This document shows positions 1 through 8,191 of a stretch of 64,000 nt of DNA, one piece after another. This DNA comes from Pseudomonas sp. LB-090624 (GTDB lineage: Bacteria > Pseudomonadota > Gammaproteobacteria > Pseudomonadales > Pseudomonadaceae): contig NZ_QJRL01000004.1 in NCBI RefSeq assembly GCF_003205205.1, forward strand, positions 229,195 to 293,194. The letters are read 5' to 3'. Made by a program: the position numbers and the translations under genes. Each line of letters opens with the position of its first letter. The stretch's first letter is position 1. The notes beneath the pieces are model-generated. The model had not been told where the DNA came from and did no database searches. It saw only the letters and a program-made list of their open reading frames with translations.

Positions 1-1325
1 CCAACGGCAAGATCGACAGGGACCAGTTGCCCGGCAACCCGGACTGGGACAACTTCGAACGGGAAACCTGGAGCCTGGGCTACGAGTTCAGCCACCGTTT
101 CAACGACACCTGGCAGTTCCGCCAGAACTCGCGCTACATGCAATCGCGCATCGACCGCCAGGAAATGTGGCCAGGCAACCTGAACAATGGCGGCTTCGGC
201 ACTGCCCTGAGCAACACCGCCTACGACCGCTACAACAAGTCCATCGCCTACTCGCTGGACAACCAGTTCGAAGGCCATTTCACCAGCGGCGCGTTTGACC
301 ACACCTTCCTGATTGGTGCGAGCCTGGACCGTACCTCGTTCAACCAGGATTGGGACGCCGGCAACGGCGGCACCATCAACGTGTTCGATCCGGTCTGGAA
401 CGGCAAGCCGAGCACGCCCTTGCACGTGCAGAACGCCTTGCTCGAACAGACCATGTACGGTCTGTACAGCCAGTTGCAAACCAAGGTCGACAACTGGGTA
501 CTGCTACTGGGCGGGCGCCTGGACCGGGTCAACAGCCAGTTCCGCAACAAAGCCGGTACCCTTAACGCACAAGCCGACATGGACAGCTGGGACAGCAAGT
601 TCACCTGGCAGACCGGGGTGATGTACCAGTTCGAAAACGGCTTGTCGCCGTACTTCAGCTACTCCACCGCCTTTGCCCCGACCCAGCAAACCGAGAGCCG
701 GAACGGCCCGCTGGACCCGACCACCAGCGAGCAGTACGAAGTGGGTATCAAGTACGAACCAAAAGGCTGGAATACCGCCCTCACCGCGTCGGTGTACGAC
801 CTGCGCAAAAAGGACGATGTACTGTTCGATTCCGCCGTGGGTGACTACCGCCAGATCGGTGCCAGCCGAGCCAAAGGCGTGGAGCTGGAGTTGAACAGCG
901 ACCTGAGCGAAAACCTCAATCTCACCGCTGCCTACACCTACACCGATTCGCGCATTACCAAGGACGTGGCAGGGTCGCTGTATGAAGACCACCAGATGAC
1001 CGGCGTGCCGCGCAACCAGGCGTCGGTATGGAGCACTTACCGCTTCCGGGACGGGCTGCTCAAGGGCCTGCAGATCGGCGGCGGCGTGCGCCATTTCGAC
1101 AGCACATTCGCTTACACCCCAACGAGCCTGTACGGCAAGCTGGATACCGGCGATGTGACGCTGGTGGATGCCAAGGTTGGGTATGAAATCGATGAAAACT
1201 GGTCGGTCGAGGTCAATGCTCGCAACCTGTTCGACAAGGCGTATGTGGCAGGCTGCAACAACGCCGGGCGCTGCTACTGGGGTGAGGAGCGTACGCTGCT
1301 GGGAACCGTGTCGCTACGCTGGTAA
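1..1325 (+). CDS. TonB-dependent siderophore receptor, 3' part (ferrichrome-type)
   Basis: The reading frame is open from the first bases (frame starts at base 3), so the signal peptide, plug and first strands lie upstream of the window. What is visible is an outer-membrane beta-barrel: alternating aromatic-rich strands, a YFSYSTAFAPT strand, a SEQYEVGIKYEP strand, and a C-terminal strand ending in the aromatic residue of SLRW. The last loop carries a Cys pair followed by YWGEER, which is characteristic of FhuA/FpvA-type siderophore receptors. Such proteins import ferric siderophores using TonB energy. The exact ligand cannot be read from the barrel. The promoter, and any Fur box, would be outside the window. 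Confidence 0.9.
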   Translation, partial: NGKIDRDQLPGNPDWDNFERETWSLGYEFSHRFNDTWQFRQNSRYMQSRIDRQEMWPGNLNNGGFGTALSNTAYDRYNKSIAYSLDNQFEGHFTSGAFDHTFLIGASLDRTSFNQDWDAGNGGTINVFDPVWNGKPSTPLHVQNALLEQTMYGLYSQLQTKVDNWVLLLGGRLDRVNSQFRNKAGTLNAQADMDSWDSKFTWQTGVMYQFENGLSPYFSYSTAFAPTQQTESRNGPLDPTTSEQYEVGIKYEPKGWNTALTASVYDLRKKDDVLFDSAVGDYRQIGASRAKGVELELNSDLSENLNLTAAYTYTDSRITKDVAGSLYEDHQMTGVPRNQASVWSTYRFRDGLLKGLQIGGGVRHFDSTFAYTPTSLYGKLDTGDVTLVDAKVGYEIDENWSVEVNARNLFDKAYVAGCNNAGRCYWGEERTLLGTVSLRW

Positions 1326-1339
1326 GGGGGCCCACAAAC

Positions 1340-1371
1340 AAAAACCCCCGGCCATGTACAAGACCGGGGGC
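1340..1371 (-). terminator. Rho-independent terminator of the small lipoprotein gene
   Basis: A 7-bp GC stem (1345-1351 with 1364-1370) is followed on the minus strand by a TTTTTG run. It lies between two convergent genes and best serves the minus-strand gene ending at 1414. There is no T-run on the plus side. Confidence 0.75.
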
Positions 1372-1413
1372 TTGGATCACGCCGCAAGCGTCGCGATCAG
1401 GGTACCGCCAAGA

Positions 1414-1605
1414 TTACTGCTGCTGAGGCAGTTTATCGATTGGGCCGCAGCCACCGATGATCTTGGAGATGGAAACCGAAGGGTGGAACAGGTAGTCGTA
1501 GGTGCAGTTTTTCGGTTGGTTGTAAACCTGGCCAGTGCAACCCGACAGCAGGGCAACACCCGATACGACAGCAACGGCTACGGTGGCCTTGAACAGCTTT
1601 TTCAT
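1414..1605 (-). CDS. Small lipoprotein of unknown function
   Basis: This 63-residue protein has a short basic start (MKKLFK), a hydrophobic stretch and a lipobox ending LLSGC (Cys 23), so it should be exported and lipid-anchored. The mature part is only about 40 residues and has two more Cys (in NCTYDY and GGCGP) that could form a disulfide. An AAAGGA ribosome-binding site precedes the ATG and a terminator follows. Its size resembles the many short envelope lipoproteins of pseudomonads, but I do not recognise the family. The overlapping frames on both strands lack such signals and are not called. Confidence 0.75.
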   Translation of the reverse strand: MKKLFKATVAVAVVSGVALLSGCTGQVYNQPKNCTYDYLFHPSVSISKIIGGCGPIDKLPQQQ

Positions 1606-1831
1606 TACTCAGTCCTTTAAATGAATCATCTTCGGCCATCGTCTGATGGCGGCGGGATCATACAGAACCTGAGCATTGGATCCAAGTCGCGAGGAGCACA
1701 AGTTTTTTGCGGGCGTGCAACAACACGTTGCTGTTGCAGGAAATTTCCCACGCACATGACACATGTTGAAGACTGGCGTATCGAAGAACACCGCCGGATT
1801 CTTGCCGGCGAAGAGCGCCACCACACAGCGA

Positions 1832-1877
1832 TTGAACAAGCCCCTGGCAACTCACCGTCACCGTGGGGCTTGTTCAA
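1832..1877 (-). terminator. Inverted repeat, probable terminator of the 3-gene cluster
   Basis: A perfect 13-bp inverted repeat (1832-1844 with 1865-1877) sits 16 bp beyond the stop codon of the minus-strand gene ending at 1893. The T-run after the stem is weak, so it could also work as an RNA 3'-end stabiliser. Confidence 0.55.
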
Positions 1878-1892
1878 ACAGCCATCACGCCA

Positions 1893-3101
1893 TCAATTGG
1901 TTTCCAGCTGATACGCCTTGCTCACGAACAACGCCGCAAACAAGCTCTTGCCTTCTTTGAAGGTGTACTGTTCTTCGAACGTGCCATCCTCGACCAGCTT
2001 CTGGCCGATGGCACATTCCGAGTCGCTGTGGTTCTTGCCCTTGGCGCCGAAATCGCTGCTCCATGACGACAAGCCAACTTCTTCACAGAACGCGGCGAAC
2101 TTGGCTTTCGGGACTTGCTGCTGGTAGTCGGCAAAAGCCTCTTTCAGCGGTTTGAAGCCGCTGTAGCTCACCGAGTAGTTCTCGACCTTGGCCTTACGGG
2201 CAAAGCCGCTTACCGCTTCAGCCAACACCGCCTGGCCGGAGTACGGGCTGTATGCCCCAATCAGCATCGCGCTCAAGGCACTCTTGAGCTGGGTTTCTAC
2301 ATCATCCAGCTCTGGCAGCGACTGGAAGTCGGCCTTGCGGACGATCTCGCCCACCTTGGAGCCGTCGTTGCGGTGGGTTACCACGAAGGCCATCGAACCT
2401 TCGCCATCGCTGGAGCGCTTGATGGTGAAGTCCAGGTCGACCGTGGTGCCGAAATCACCCGTGCTGCTGACCAGGAACGCGCCGGTCAACGGCTGGCGCA
2501 CCGCCATGTTGGCACCCCAGTCAAAGTCCGACTGGGTAGCACGGCCGTTGGCCGTCAGTTCGGCACGCGGCTGGATTTCGTCGCTGACATCCGCAACCAG
2601 CACCACTTCGGCGCCTTTGCTGGCAACGAACGGGTTGGCCATTTGCATGCCCAGCAGCTGAATGTGGATGCTGCCATCCTTGCTGTCACCATCGTGAGCC
2701 AGCTTCAGTGCGTCGGCCTTCAGGTAGACCCCGGCCGCATTGTGGCTGGCGTTGAGCTGGTACTTGGCCCAACCCGCCAGGCCCTCGGTAGACGAACCAC
2801 CCTGTACCGACTCCATCAGGCCCGACAGGCCGCGCATGAACTGCTGGGCGCCATTGGTCTGCGCCGCCGCCACACGGATTTCCGGGTCGTCCACCGTCAG
2901 GTTGCCGGAGAATGCCGAATAGGAAACATCGCCCTCGGACAGCACGTCCTCGAGGAAGTAGCGCTCCTTGAATTCGTCATAGTAGGCCAGTGCAGCCTTC
3001 TTGCCCGAGCTGGCGACCATTGCGTAACCACCGCCGAGCACCAGCACCGCCGCGGCCACACCGCCAATCAGCAGCTGCTTCTTGTTCATCTGTTTGATCA
3101 T
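1893..3101 (-). CDS. Exported or membrane-anchored protein of unknown function
   Basis: The protein has 402 residues. A short basic start is followed by one hydrophobic segment (about residues 10-27, rich in Val/Leu/Gly), then a long soluble region predicted outside the inner membrane. It shows a Gly-Gly-rich stretch near residue 105 and two Cys late in the protein (in FCEEVG and SECAIG). The ATG at 3101 is preceded by GAGG at good spacing; a second ATG four codons on has none. Only 10 bp separate it from the upstream gene, so it is the last gene of a three-gene operon with the genes at 3112-5016 and 5025-5885. No family recognised; the layout suggests an envelope role by inference only. Confidence 0.75.
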   Translation of the reverse strand: MIKQMNKKQLLIGGVAAAVLVLGGGYAMVASSGKKAALAYYDEFKERYFLEDVLSEGDVSYSAFSGNLTVDDPEIRVAAAQTNGAQQFMRGLSGLMESVQGGSSTEGLAGWAKYQLNASHNAAGVYLKADALKLAHDGDSKDGSIHIQLLGMQMANPFVASKGAEVVLVADVSDEIQPRAELTANGRATQSDFDWGANMAVRQPLTGAFLVSSTGDFGTTVDLDFTIKRSSDGEGSMAFVVTHRNDGSKVGEIVRKADFQSLPELDDVETQLKSALSAMLIGAYSPYSGQAVLAEAVSGFARKAKVENYSVSYSGFKPLKEAFADYQQQVPKAKFAAFCEEVGLSSWSSDFGAKGKNHSDSECAIGQKLVEDGTFEEQYTFKEGKSLFAALFVSKAYQLETN

Positions 3102-3111
3102 GGTGTTTGCC

Positions 3112-5016
3112 TCACTGGACCATCGCGGAAGCGTTGTTCCAGTCGTTCACGTACTTTTGGGAGACCTCGGGGGTCCAGCTGAAATCGATACCGGCGTTGG
3201 GGAATTCCTTGGCCAGCACGGCACCGAACGACACGCGGTCGGCACAGTGATCCTGCTTGCACGCCTCGGGTTCACCGGCGCTGTAGGCACGGTAGGTGGG
3301 CACGGCGCGGCCGTCGTCCAGCGGGAAGTACGGCGTGGCGTTGGCCACCTGGGTCACGTACCAGCCCTCGCTGTATTCTTCGTCCGCCACCAGGCGACCC
3401 TTGCTCGGGAAGTCGATGGTGTAGAAGTCACCCTGCTTCCCGGTCACGTGCACCATCATCGGCGCCACGCTGGCCGAGCTCGACGGGTTCTGCTGAGCCA
3501 ACGGCGAAGCGAAGCGCACCTTGATGCCGGCCATTTGCGCCAGGGCTTCGGTTTCGCGCCCTTTGAAGTCGCTCATGCCGTCCTGCAGCTGTTGGTAACG
3601 CTCCAGCACCCGGGTATGCACGCGGGCCAGTTCCTGCTGACGCTGGCGTTCTTCACGCACACGTTGCTGCTCACGCTGCACCGCCCAGTTGGCGCCGTCG
3701 CGTACATCGAAGAACAGGCCCTGACGGTTGATGCCGATGCGGTTGCGGACGATTTTCTGCGCGTCGTTACCCCAGATGTTGGTCGATATCGCCGAGATGT
3801 CCTTGACGATGAACAAGTTGGCCACATCGGTGGTGGTTGGCGAGGTGGTCTTGATCAGGTCGAAGACTTCCAGCGCGGCTTCCTTGTACTTGGCTGCATC
3901 GAGGGCAAACGACTCGTCCTGTGTGACCGCCACGTAATAAGGGTCGCCGCTGAACGGGCGCAGCACGCCGTAGCTGCCACGGCTGAAGGTCAGGTACACC
4001 TTCATCTGCCGGCTGGGGATTTCGCCTACCAGGAAAGCCGCTTGGTCAGCTTCCGGAGTGAGGTAGGACACCGCCTTGTTCTTGACCGCAGGCTCAAGGT
4101 TCTTGTTGAAGATCAAGCCGCTTGGGTGCGCGTAGACACGGTTCCAGCTATCGCCACGATAGGTGCCCACAGCCTTCCAGCTGATTTTTTCGAAGTTGCC
4201 TTCGCCAAAGCCGGACGCTGGGCACGGCATGGCCGGCGTGGTGCCGAACGACAGGGTGTCGCCGTCGCTGATGATCGATGTGCTGAGTACCCATTTGCAG
4301 CCCGCGGCATCCGTTACCTGCATCAGGTTGCGGTTTGCCAGGACTACGGAGCGGCCGAAATCGGAGGTGGGCGCTGCGGCTACTGCGGCCGCAGGGGCCG
4401 GGATGGGCGGTGCAACCGGGGCGGCTGGGGCCTCGGCGGCCGGCGCTGGGGCCGGTGCTGCAGCTACGGCTGGGGCAGGCGCGGGAGCCGGGGCAGCTTC
4501 CGCCTTCGCGGGTGCGGCTTCAACGACCGCCGGAGCCGGTTCGGCTGCAGGTGCTGAAGCCGGAGCAGCAACCGGTGCTGATGGCTGCACAGGTGCCGGC
4601 ACTGGCGCAGGTGCTGCAGCCGGCGCAGGGGCAGCCGGCGCAGGGGCAGCCGGCGCAGGGGCAGCGGCGGCAGGCGCGGCGGCCAAGGTCACCAGGCCCA
4701 GGTTGCTGGCATTGCCCGAGCCGCTGGCGTACAAGTTGCCCTTGGCATCGACCGCTTTCCAGCTCACCTTGGCGGTCGAGCAGTCCTTGGCGAACACGAA
4801 TGGCAGTTTGGTCAGCAGGCCCGACAGCAGTTCCTGGTTGTCCCAGGCCGGGCGGGTGATGGTCATTTCAACCTCGGGTTTGCACCAGTTGGTTGCGTCC
4901 CCAGGCACTTCGACCTTGATGTTGTCTTTCTTCGAGAAGGCCAGCTCGTGAGCGGACGCCTGCGGTACCAGACCACAAGCGCCGATCACAGCCAGCGCGA
5001 GCGCGTGCTTTTTCAT
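3112..5016 (-). CDS. Secreted protein with Pro-Ala linker and coiled coil, unknown function
   Basis: The protein has 634 residues. Residues 1-22 form a signal peptide ending in ASA. Residues 23-110 form a small domain with a Cys pair, residues about 111-222 a Pro/Ala-rich linker, and the rest a larger domain with a charged Gln/Arg/Glu coiled coil near 442-477. The motif K(V/I)SWKAV occurs in both the N-terminal domain and just after the linker, which suggests a distant internal duplication. A pair of Cys (ACKQDHC) lies near the end. The DNA of the linker holds short tandem repeats (around 4618-4668), so its length may vary between strains. It is the middle gene of the cluster. Function unknown; a periplasmic or surface role is inferred from the export signal. 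Confidence 0.75.
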   Translation of the reverse strand: MKKHALALAVIGACGLVPQASAHELAFSKKDNIKVEVPGDATNWCKPEVEMTITRPAWDNQELLSGLLTKLPFVFAKDCSTAKVSWKAVDAKGNLYASGSGNASNLGLVTLAAAPAAAAPAPAAPAPAAPAPAAAPAPVPAPVQPSAPVAAPASAPAAEPAPAVVEAAPAKAEAAPAPAPAPAVAAAPAPAPAAEAPAAPVAPPIPAPAAAVAAAPTSDFGRSVVLANRNLMQVTDAAGCKWVLSTSIISDGDTLSFGTTPAMPCPASGFGEGNFEKISWKAVGTYRGDSWNRVYAHPSGLIFNKNLEPAVKNKAVSYLTPEADQAAFLVGEIPSRQMKVYLTFSRGSYGVLRPFSGDPYYVAVTQDESFALDAAKYKEAALEVFDLIKTTSPTTTDVANLFIVKDISAISTNIWGNDAQKIVRNRIGINRQGLFFDVRDGANWAVQREQQRVREERQRQQELARVHTRVLERYQQLQDGMSDFKGRETEALAQMAGIKVRFASPLAQQNPSSSASVAPMMVHVTGKQGDFYTIDFPSKGRLVADEEYSEGWYVTQVANATPYFPLDDGRAVPTYRAYSAGEPEACKQDHCADRVSFGAVLAKEFPNAGIDFSWTPEVSQKYVNDWNNASAMVQ

Positions 5017-5024
5017 GGTATTCC

Positions 5025-5885
5025 TCAGATCAGTTCCCAGGTGCCGTTGGCTTGTTTGCAGAAGGTGTTCTGCTCTTGCTCGGTCTGGCCGCTTTGCGAT
5101 TTCAGGCTGACGGTAACTGGGCGGCAGGCGGCTTCTGCGGCGACCGTCTGGGTCGGCAGCGACTGGATCGAGTCCAGGTCGAAGCCTTGTGTTTCCTTGC
5201 TGGCGGCAACGTCCAGCTCGTCCAGGTTCACCGCTGGGGTCACGCGTTTGGCCACGGCCTGGGCCTTTGGCTCGACGTAGTTCTTGTGCACATAGCCCAC
5301 GGTCACACCCTTGCGGCCCACCAGGATCCAGTCACCGGTGGAGCCCACGGCGGTGAATTCGGTGTGGTTCTTCAGGCTGCCGACCTTCTCGCCAGTCTGG
5401 TTAGGCGCAGCACGCACGTTGAGGTTGTCGCTGATGGTCACATACGGCTCGTTGATCAGCTTCATCGACGGCACCGCCTGGATCTTCGGCGCGCGCTTGA
5501 CCTCGACCTGCTTGGTCTTGGTGTATTCCTTGCCCGGTACGATCTGCGCGGTGGCGCCGGAGTGGTCGGACTTCCAGGTCACTGGCTGGGCACTGGCAGT
5601 GGTTTGCTGCTGGCTCAGCACTTCCTGGGTGCGCAACGCCAGGGCCTGCTGGTCCTTCTCGTCCAGCATGTGGCCGATGCGGTTGCCCACGTAGGCACCA
5701 ATGCCACCGGCGATCAGCGCAGCGGCGATCTTGCCGTTGCCACTGCCCATGGTCGAGCCGATGGCCACACCGGCCAGGCCACCAATCACGGTGCCCGCTT
5801 GCTCTTTGCTGATCCCGAGCTGTGCACAGGCCGTGGTAGAGGCGATGGCGACCGCCAGAAGGGACGCGACGAATTTCTTACGCAA
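5025..5885 (-). CDS. Lipoprotein with glycine-zipper and SH3b domains
   Basis: I place the start at the TTG at 5885, because GGAG lies 8 bp upstream; a GTG at 5915 has no good site. The 286-residue product begins MRKKF, has a lipobox ending TTAC (Cys 20), a glycine-zipper segment (about 30-72, as in 17-kDa surface-antigen proteins) and a bacterial SH3 domain (about 147-206, with LNVRAAP and GYVHKNYVEP). The C-terminal 60 residues have two Cys. Glycine zippers insert in or cross membranes, and SH3b domains bind peptidoglycan or protein partners. It is the first gene of the three-gene cluster, so the unit probably builds or senses something at the cell envelope. That is inference. Confidence 0.75.
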   Translation of the reverse strand: MRKKFVASLLAVAIASTTACAQLGISKEQAGTVIGGLAGVAIGSTMGSGNGKIAAALIAGGIGAYVGNRIGHMLDEKDQQALALRTQEVLSQQQTTASAQPVTWKSDHSGATAQIVPGKEYTKTKQVEVKRAPKIQAVPSMKLINEPYVTISDNLNVRAAPNQTGEKVGSLKNHTEFTAVGSTGDWILVGRKGVTVGYVHKNYVEPKAQAVAKRVTPAVNLDELDVAASKETQGFDLDSIQSLPTQTVAAEAACRPVTVSLKSQSGQTEQEQNTFCKQANGTWELI

Positions 5886-6523
5886 GTGGAGCACTCCATT
5901 TTCGGTGGGGCGCACAGCCGCCTACCGCAGCCAGGAATTGGCGGCAGCATTCGAAATTGTGCGGGGTTGTCAGAGAGGGCGCAGCACTGGTCGCAGACGA
6001 CAATTCAGCCGTCCAGCGAAGGGCGTAGGGGTAGACCAGCACGGCGCGAACCATCCAACGAATCCATGTCAGGAAGAGGTCATCGCCCAGCGCGTAATCA
6101 TTACGGCGTGTGGCCTGGGCGTGAGTGGCGTATTAGAGAGCCGCATTGTAGCCCAAGGTGCCATTGGCAGTTCAAGACAAAATGTTGCGGGAGGCCTGTC
6201 TGATGTATTGGTAAAAATCCGTCCTACAACTTGTACTCAGAATTATCCCCTTCCTTGTAGGGCGTTTCCCAAACATACTGCCAACCCGCTCAAACGGTTG
6301 CGACGGATTCGGTCGCGCTCTAGTCTCGGCTCGTCGTTGTGAAATTAGCGACCGGCTTTGACAGGCCGACTACTCAAGTTTCCGTTGCAGCGCTTGATGG
6401 CAGCTGTGCATGGGGCACATTCGTGTGCGCCGGGTCCTTGGGTACCGGTCTGTCAACCCATGTATAGCTGCCTCCATTCGTTTGACAGCGTTGCCAGGCG
6501 GCTCCACTACCCAAGGAGCTTAC
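5886..6523. other. Intergenic region with an 80-bp element, no gene seen
   Basis: No convincing coding frame was found in about 640 bp. The right third carries one copy of a repeated element (6256-6336). Just before the next gene there is a good AAGGAG ribosome-binding site at 6513-6518. A structured RNA or control region is possible for 6240-6520. Confidence 0.5.
6256..6336 (+). repeat. 80-bp repeated element, copy 1
   Basis: It aligns without gaps to 7253-7333, with 57 of the first 80 positions identical by hand count. The conserved core words are TTTCCCAAAC, AACCCGC, GTTGC and CTAG. Each copy lies about 160-190 bp upstream of a small accessory gene. Function unknown. Confidence 0.7.
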
Positions 6524-6787
6524 ATGCGCAAGACAGTCCCCGATCCACCCTACTCCCCCCATTCCACCCAGATCCTGCAAGACACCCTGGTCCAGTCCTC
6601 AGAGTACGTACTCTGCGCCCTGTCCGTGGCCCGCCAATCCGTGCAACTCAAACCTACCGCCCACAGCTCGATCGTGATGCAGGCCGTGATCCATGAAATG
6701 GAAGCGGTACAGGGGCTGGTCGAGTCGGCGTTGATGCAGTTGCAGATGCGGCCGCATTTACCCACAGAGCCTTACACCTTGCATTAG
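6524..6787 (+). CDS. Small accessory protein, DUF6124-like
   Basis: This 87-residue protein begins MRKTVPDPP, the opening I associate with the DUF6124 family of short Pseudomonas proteins, which occur in many copies per genome. The rest is a predicted helical stretch with no signal peptide. The start is fixed by AAGGAG five bases upstream of the ATG; longer frames starting at 6410 lack this. The neighbour at 6862 belongs to the related-looking DUF3077 type. No function is established to my knowledge. Confidence 0.65.
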   Translation: MRKTVPDPPYSPHSTQILQDTLVQSSEYVLCALSVARQSVQLKPTAHSSIVMQAVIHEMEAVQGLVESALMQLQMRPHLPTEPYTLH

Positions 6788-6795
6788 CAGGTCAT

Positions 6796-6825
6796 GCGTC
6801 TTCGCGGGCACGCCCGCGAAGACGC
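6796..6825. repeat. REP-type palindrome
   Basis: A perfect 14-bp inverted repeat with a 2-base loop contains the TTCGCGGGC core typical of P. putida REP elements. It follows the stop codon of the 6524 gene by 8 bases and may also end or protect its transcript. Confidence 0.75.
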
Positions 6826-6861
6826 CCGCCCAGGCAACCCAGTATCCAGGGAAACAAAACA

Positions 6862-7134
6862 ATGCCCACCGACAACACAACAGAACCCACCACAGTCGGC
6901 AAGACCTGCTTCTACCAAGGCGAAAACAACACTCACCCGCTGTTCCGCATCGAACCCGGCATCCCCTGCCAGGACGCCCGCGAACAGGCGTCCGAACTGA
7001 TGGGTTACGTGCGCGACCTGATCATCACCGGCCTGATGGACGGCGACCAGAAACTGATCTGGGCCTCGCATTACCTGAGCGCGATGGCCAAGGCGCTGCT
7101 GGATGATGCTGAGTTGGGGATGATGAAAAAGTAA
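6862..7134 (+). CDS. Small accessory protein, DUF3077-like
   Basis: The protein has 90 residues. The segment PLFRIEPGIPCQDAREQASEL, then a helical region ending with HYLSAMAKALLDDAE, fits the DUF3077 pattern (a short strand, a Pro-Gly turn and helices) seen in small Pseudomonas proteins. It has no signal peptide or membrane segment. A purine-rich AGGGAAA lies upstream of the ATG. It may belong to the same multi-copy family group as the preceding gene. Function unknown. Confidence 0.65.
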   Translation: MPTDNTTEPTTVGKTCFYQGENNTHPLFRIEPGIPCQDAREQASELMGYVRDLIITGLMDGDQKLIWASHYLSAMAKALLDDAELGMMKK

Positions 7135-7489
7135 GTGCGAGGAAGCCCTGGAAACGCAAAATATCCCGGGGCTTCACCGATTGCATCATGTCGCAAACGC
7201 ACTTAAGCGAGCCCCCACGCTGACAGCTGGAGTGCGACATTCTCTACCGCCATGTAGTCCATTTCCCAAACGCTCAGCAAACCCGCGCTATCCGTTGCCA
7301 GCGCTCCGCTCGCGCCCTAGCCTCATCACGTCGCGGCCAAACCAAGCGCCGACGATGGGAGGCGAACATCGCTGCAGGCGTATACACCCGTTGCGTAATG
7401 GGCAACCCACTCCGTTTAAAAAGCGGCAGGCCGACTCAGCCGCTCACTCAAACGAGCAAAGGAAATTTTTATGCTTTACGAGGTAAAAA
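7135..7489. other. Intergenic region holding the second 80-bp element
   Basis: These 355 bp contain element copy 2 (7253-7333) and the leader of the antitoxin gene. I looked for a RelE/HigB-type toxin gene, which normally sits directly upstream of such an antitoxin. No frame in this stretch resembles one. Confidence 0.5.
7253..7333 (+). repeat. 80-bp repeated element, copy 2
   Basis: Ungapped partner of 6256-6336. It lies about 157 bp upstream of the orphan antitoxin ATG. Confidence 0.7.
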
Positions 7490-7840
7490 ATGATGAGCAA
7501 AAAAATTTCGCCGCAAGACATGCCAATCCTTGATCTGGATTTGAGCAAAACAAAACGCTTCGAGGCCTCCCGGTTCCTCGACAGCCCGGAAACCATCGCG
7601 GCATTTCTGGCAGAGGCAATGAAGGCTAATGACGCTCAAACCCTGATGCATGCATTGGGTGAAGTGGCAAAAGCCAAGGGCGTGAATCAGTTTGCGCAAG
7701 ACGCAGGGGTCAATCGAGAGTCTCTTTATAAAACGCTGAAGGGCGGAGAAAAGACCCGTTTCACCACTATTCAAAAACTGATGGTTGCGTTAGGTGTAGA
7801 GCTCACAGTCAGGCCGCTCGAGAAGCTTCCGGGCTCTTGA
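7490..7840 (+). CDS. Orphan HigA-like addiction-module antidote protein
   Basis: The protein has 116 residues. It matches the antidote family that pairs with phage Gp49/HigB-like toxins: FEASRFLDSPETIAAFLAEA, then HALGEVAKAKGV, then a helix-turn-helix with the signature NRESLYKTL, ending in GVELTVRPLEK. Such antitoxins bind the toxin and repress their own promoter. No toxin frame is found within 350 bp upstream, and the downstream DNA is a terminator and the island end. It therefore looks like a lone antitoxin, either left behind by toxin loss or used as a regulator. An in-frame ATG at 7493 is an alternative start. Confidence 0.75.
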   Translation: MMSKKISPQDMPILDLDLSKTKRFEASRFLDSPETIAAFLAEAMKANDAQTLMHALGEVAKAKGVNQFAQDAGVNRESLYKTLKGGEKTRFTTIQKLMVALGVELTVRPLEKLPGS

Positions 7841-7897
7841 TTGAACCGCTCGGGCAATTAGCATGCTGGCTGTAAATCTTTGCCTTCCATAACGAAA

Positions 7898-7929
7898 AAG
7901 CCCCCGGAAGCTTTCGCTTCCAGGGGCTT
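7898..7929 (-). terminator. Terminator, probably the original tRNA-Ser terminator
   Basis: The stem AAGCCCC/GGGGCTT, extended by GGAAGC/GCTTCC with one mismatch, has a TTTC loop and on the minus strand runs into CTTTTTCG. It sits just beyond a copy of the tRNA-Ser 3' end, as expected if it ended the tRNA before the island inserted. Confidence 0.7.
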
Positions 7930-7935
7930 GATCTT

Positions 7936-7964
7936 GTATGGCGGAGAGATAGGGATTTGAACCC
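7936..7964. repeat. att-like direct repeat, left copy (tRNA-Ser 3' end)
   Basis: 29 bp identical to 14401-14429, which is the 3' end of tRNA-Ser. The rest of a tRNA is absent here, so this is not a tRNA gene but the displaced end of the integration site. Confidence 0.85.
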
Positions 7965-8191
7965 GCCCAGATGGTTCAGCAGGCCGCAACAGGCCCGTTT
8001 TTATTGACGTCTAACCCTATGGGACTGGGCAGGGGCGTCCCAATCCGGCCCAGATTCTACCCTAAGATTCCTGGATGCTCGCCACTTAACCAGTTGCATA
8101 GCGCGCGTCTGGTTCAAGGCTGCTTTTCTTGGCCAGGCTTGATAGCCAGGTGCTATCTTTGCATCTCCTTTTGACATCTGAGAATGAATCT
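7965..8191. other. Island left margin, no gene seen
   Basis: About 230 bp between the left att repeat and the first island gene. Together with 7841-7964 (terminator plus repeat), this makes a 351-bp stretch without a gene. No clear promoter could be assigned. Confidence 0.4.

Noticed and set aside
3082..4557. Long open frame on the plus strand opposite the secreted protein gene
   Set aside because: Antisense shadow of high-GC coding DNA; no ribosome-binding site and low-complexity product, while the minus-strand gene has a signal peptide and operon context.
4618..4668. Short tandem repeats as a mobile or CRISPR element
   Set aside because: They code for the Pro-Ala linker of the secreted protein and keep its frame.
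7936..7964. Second tRNA-Ser gene at the left repeat
   Set aside because: Only the last 29 bases match; no anticodon arm, D-arm or 5' half follows.
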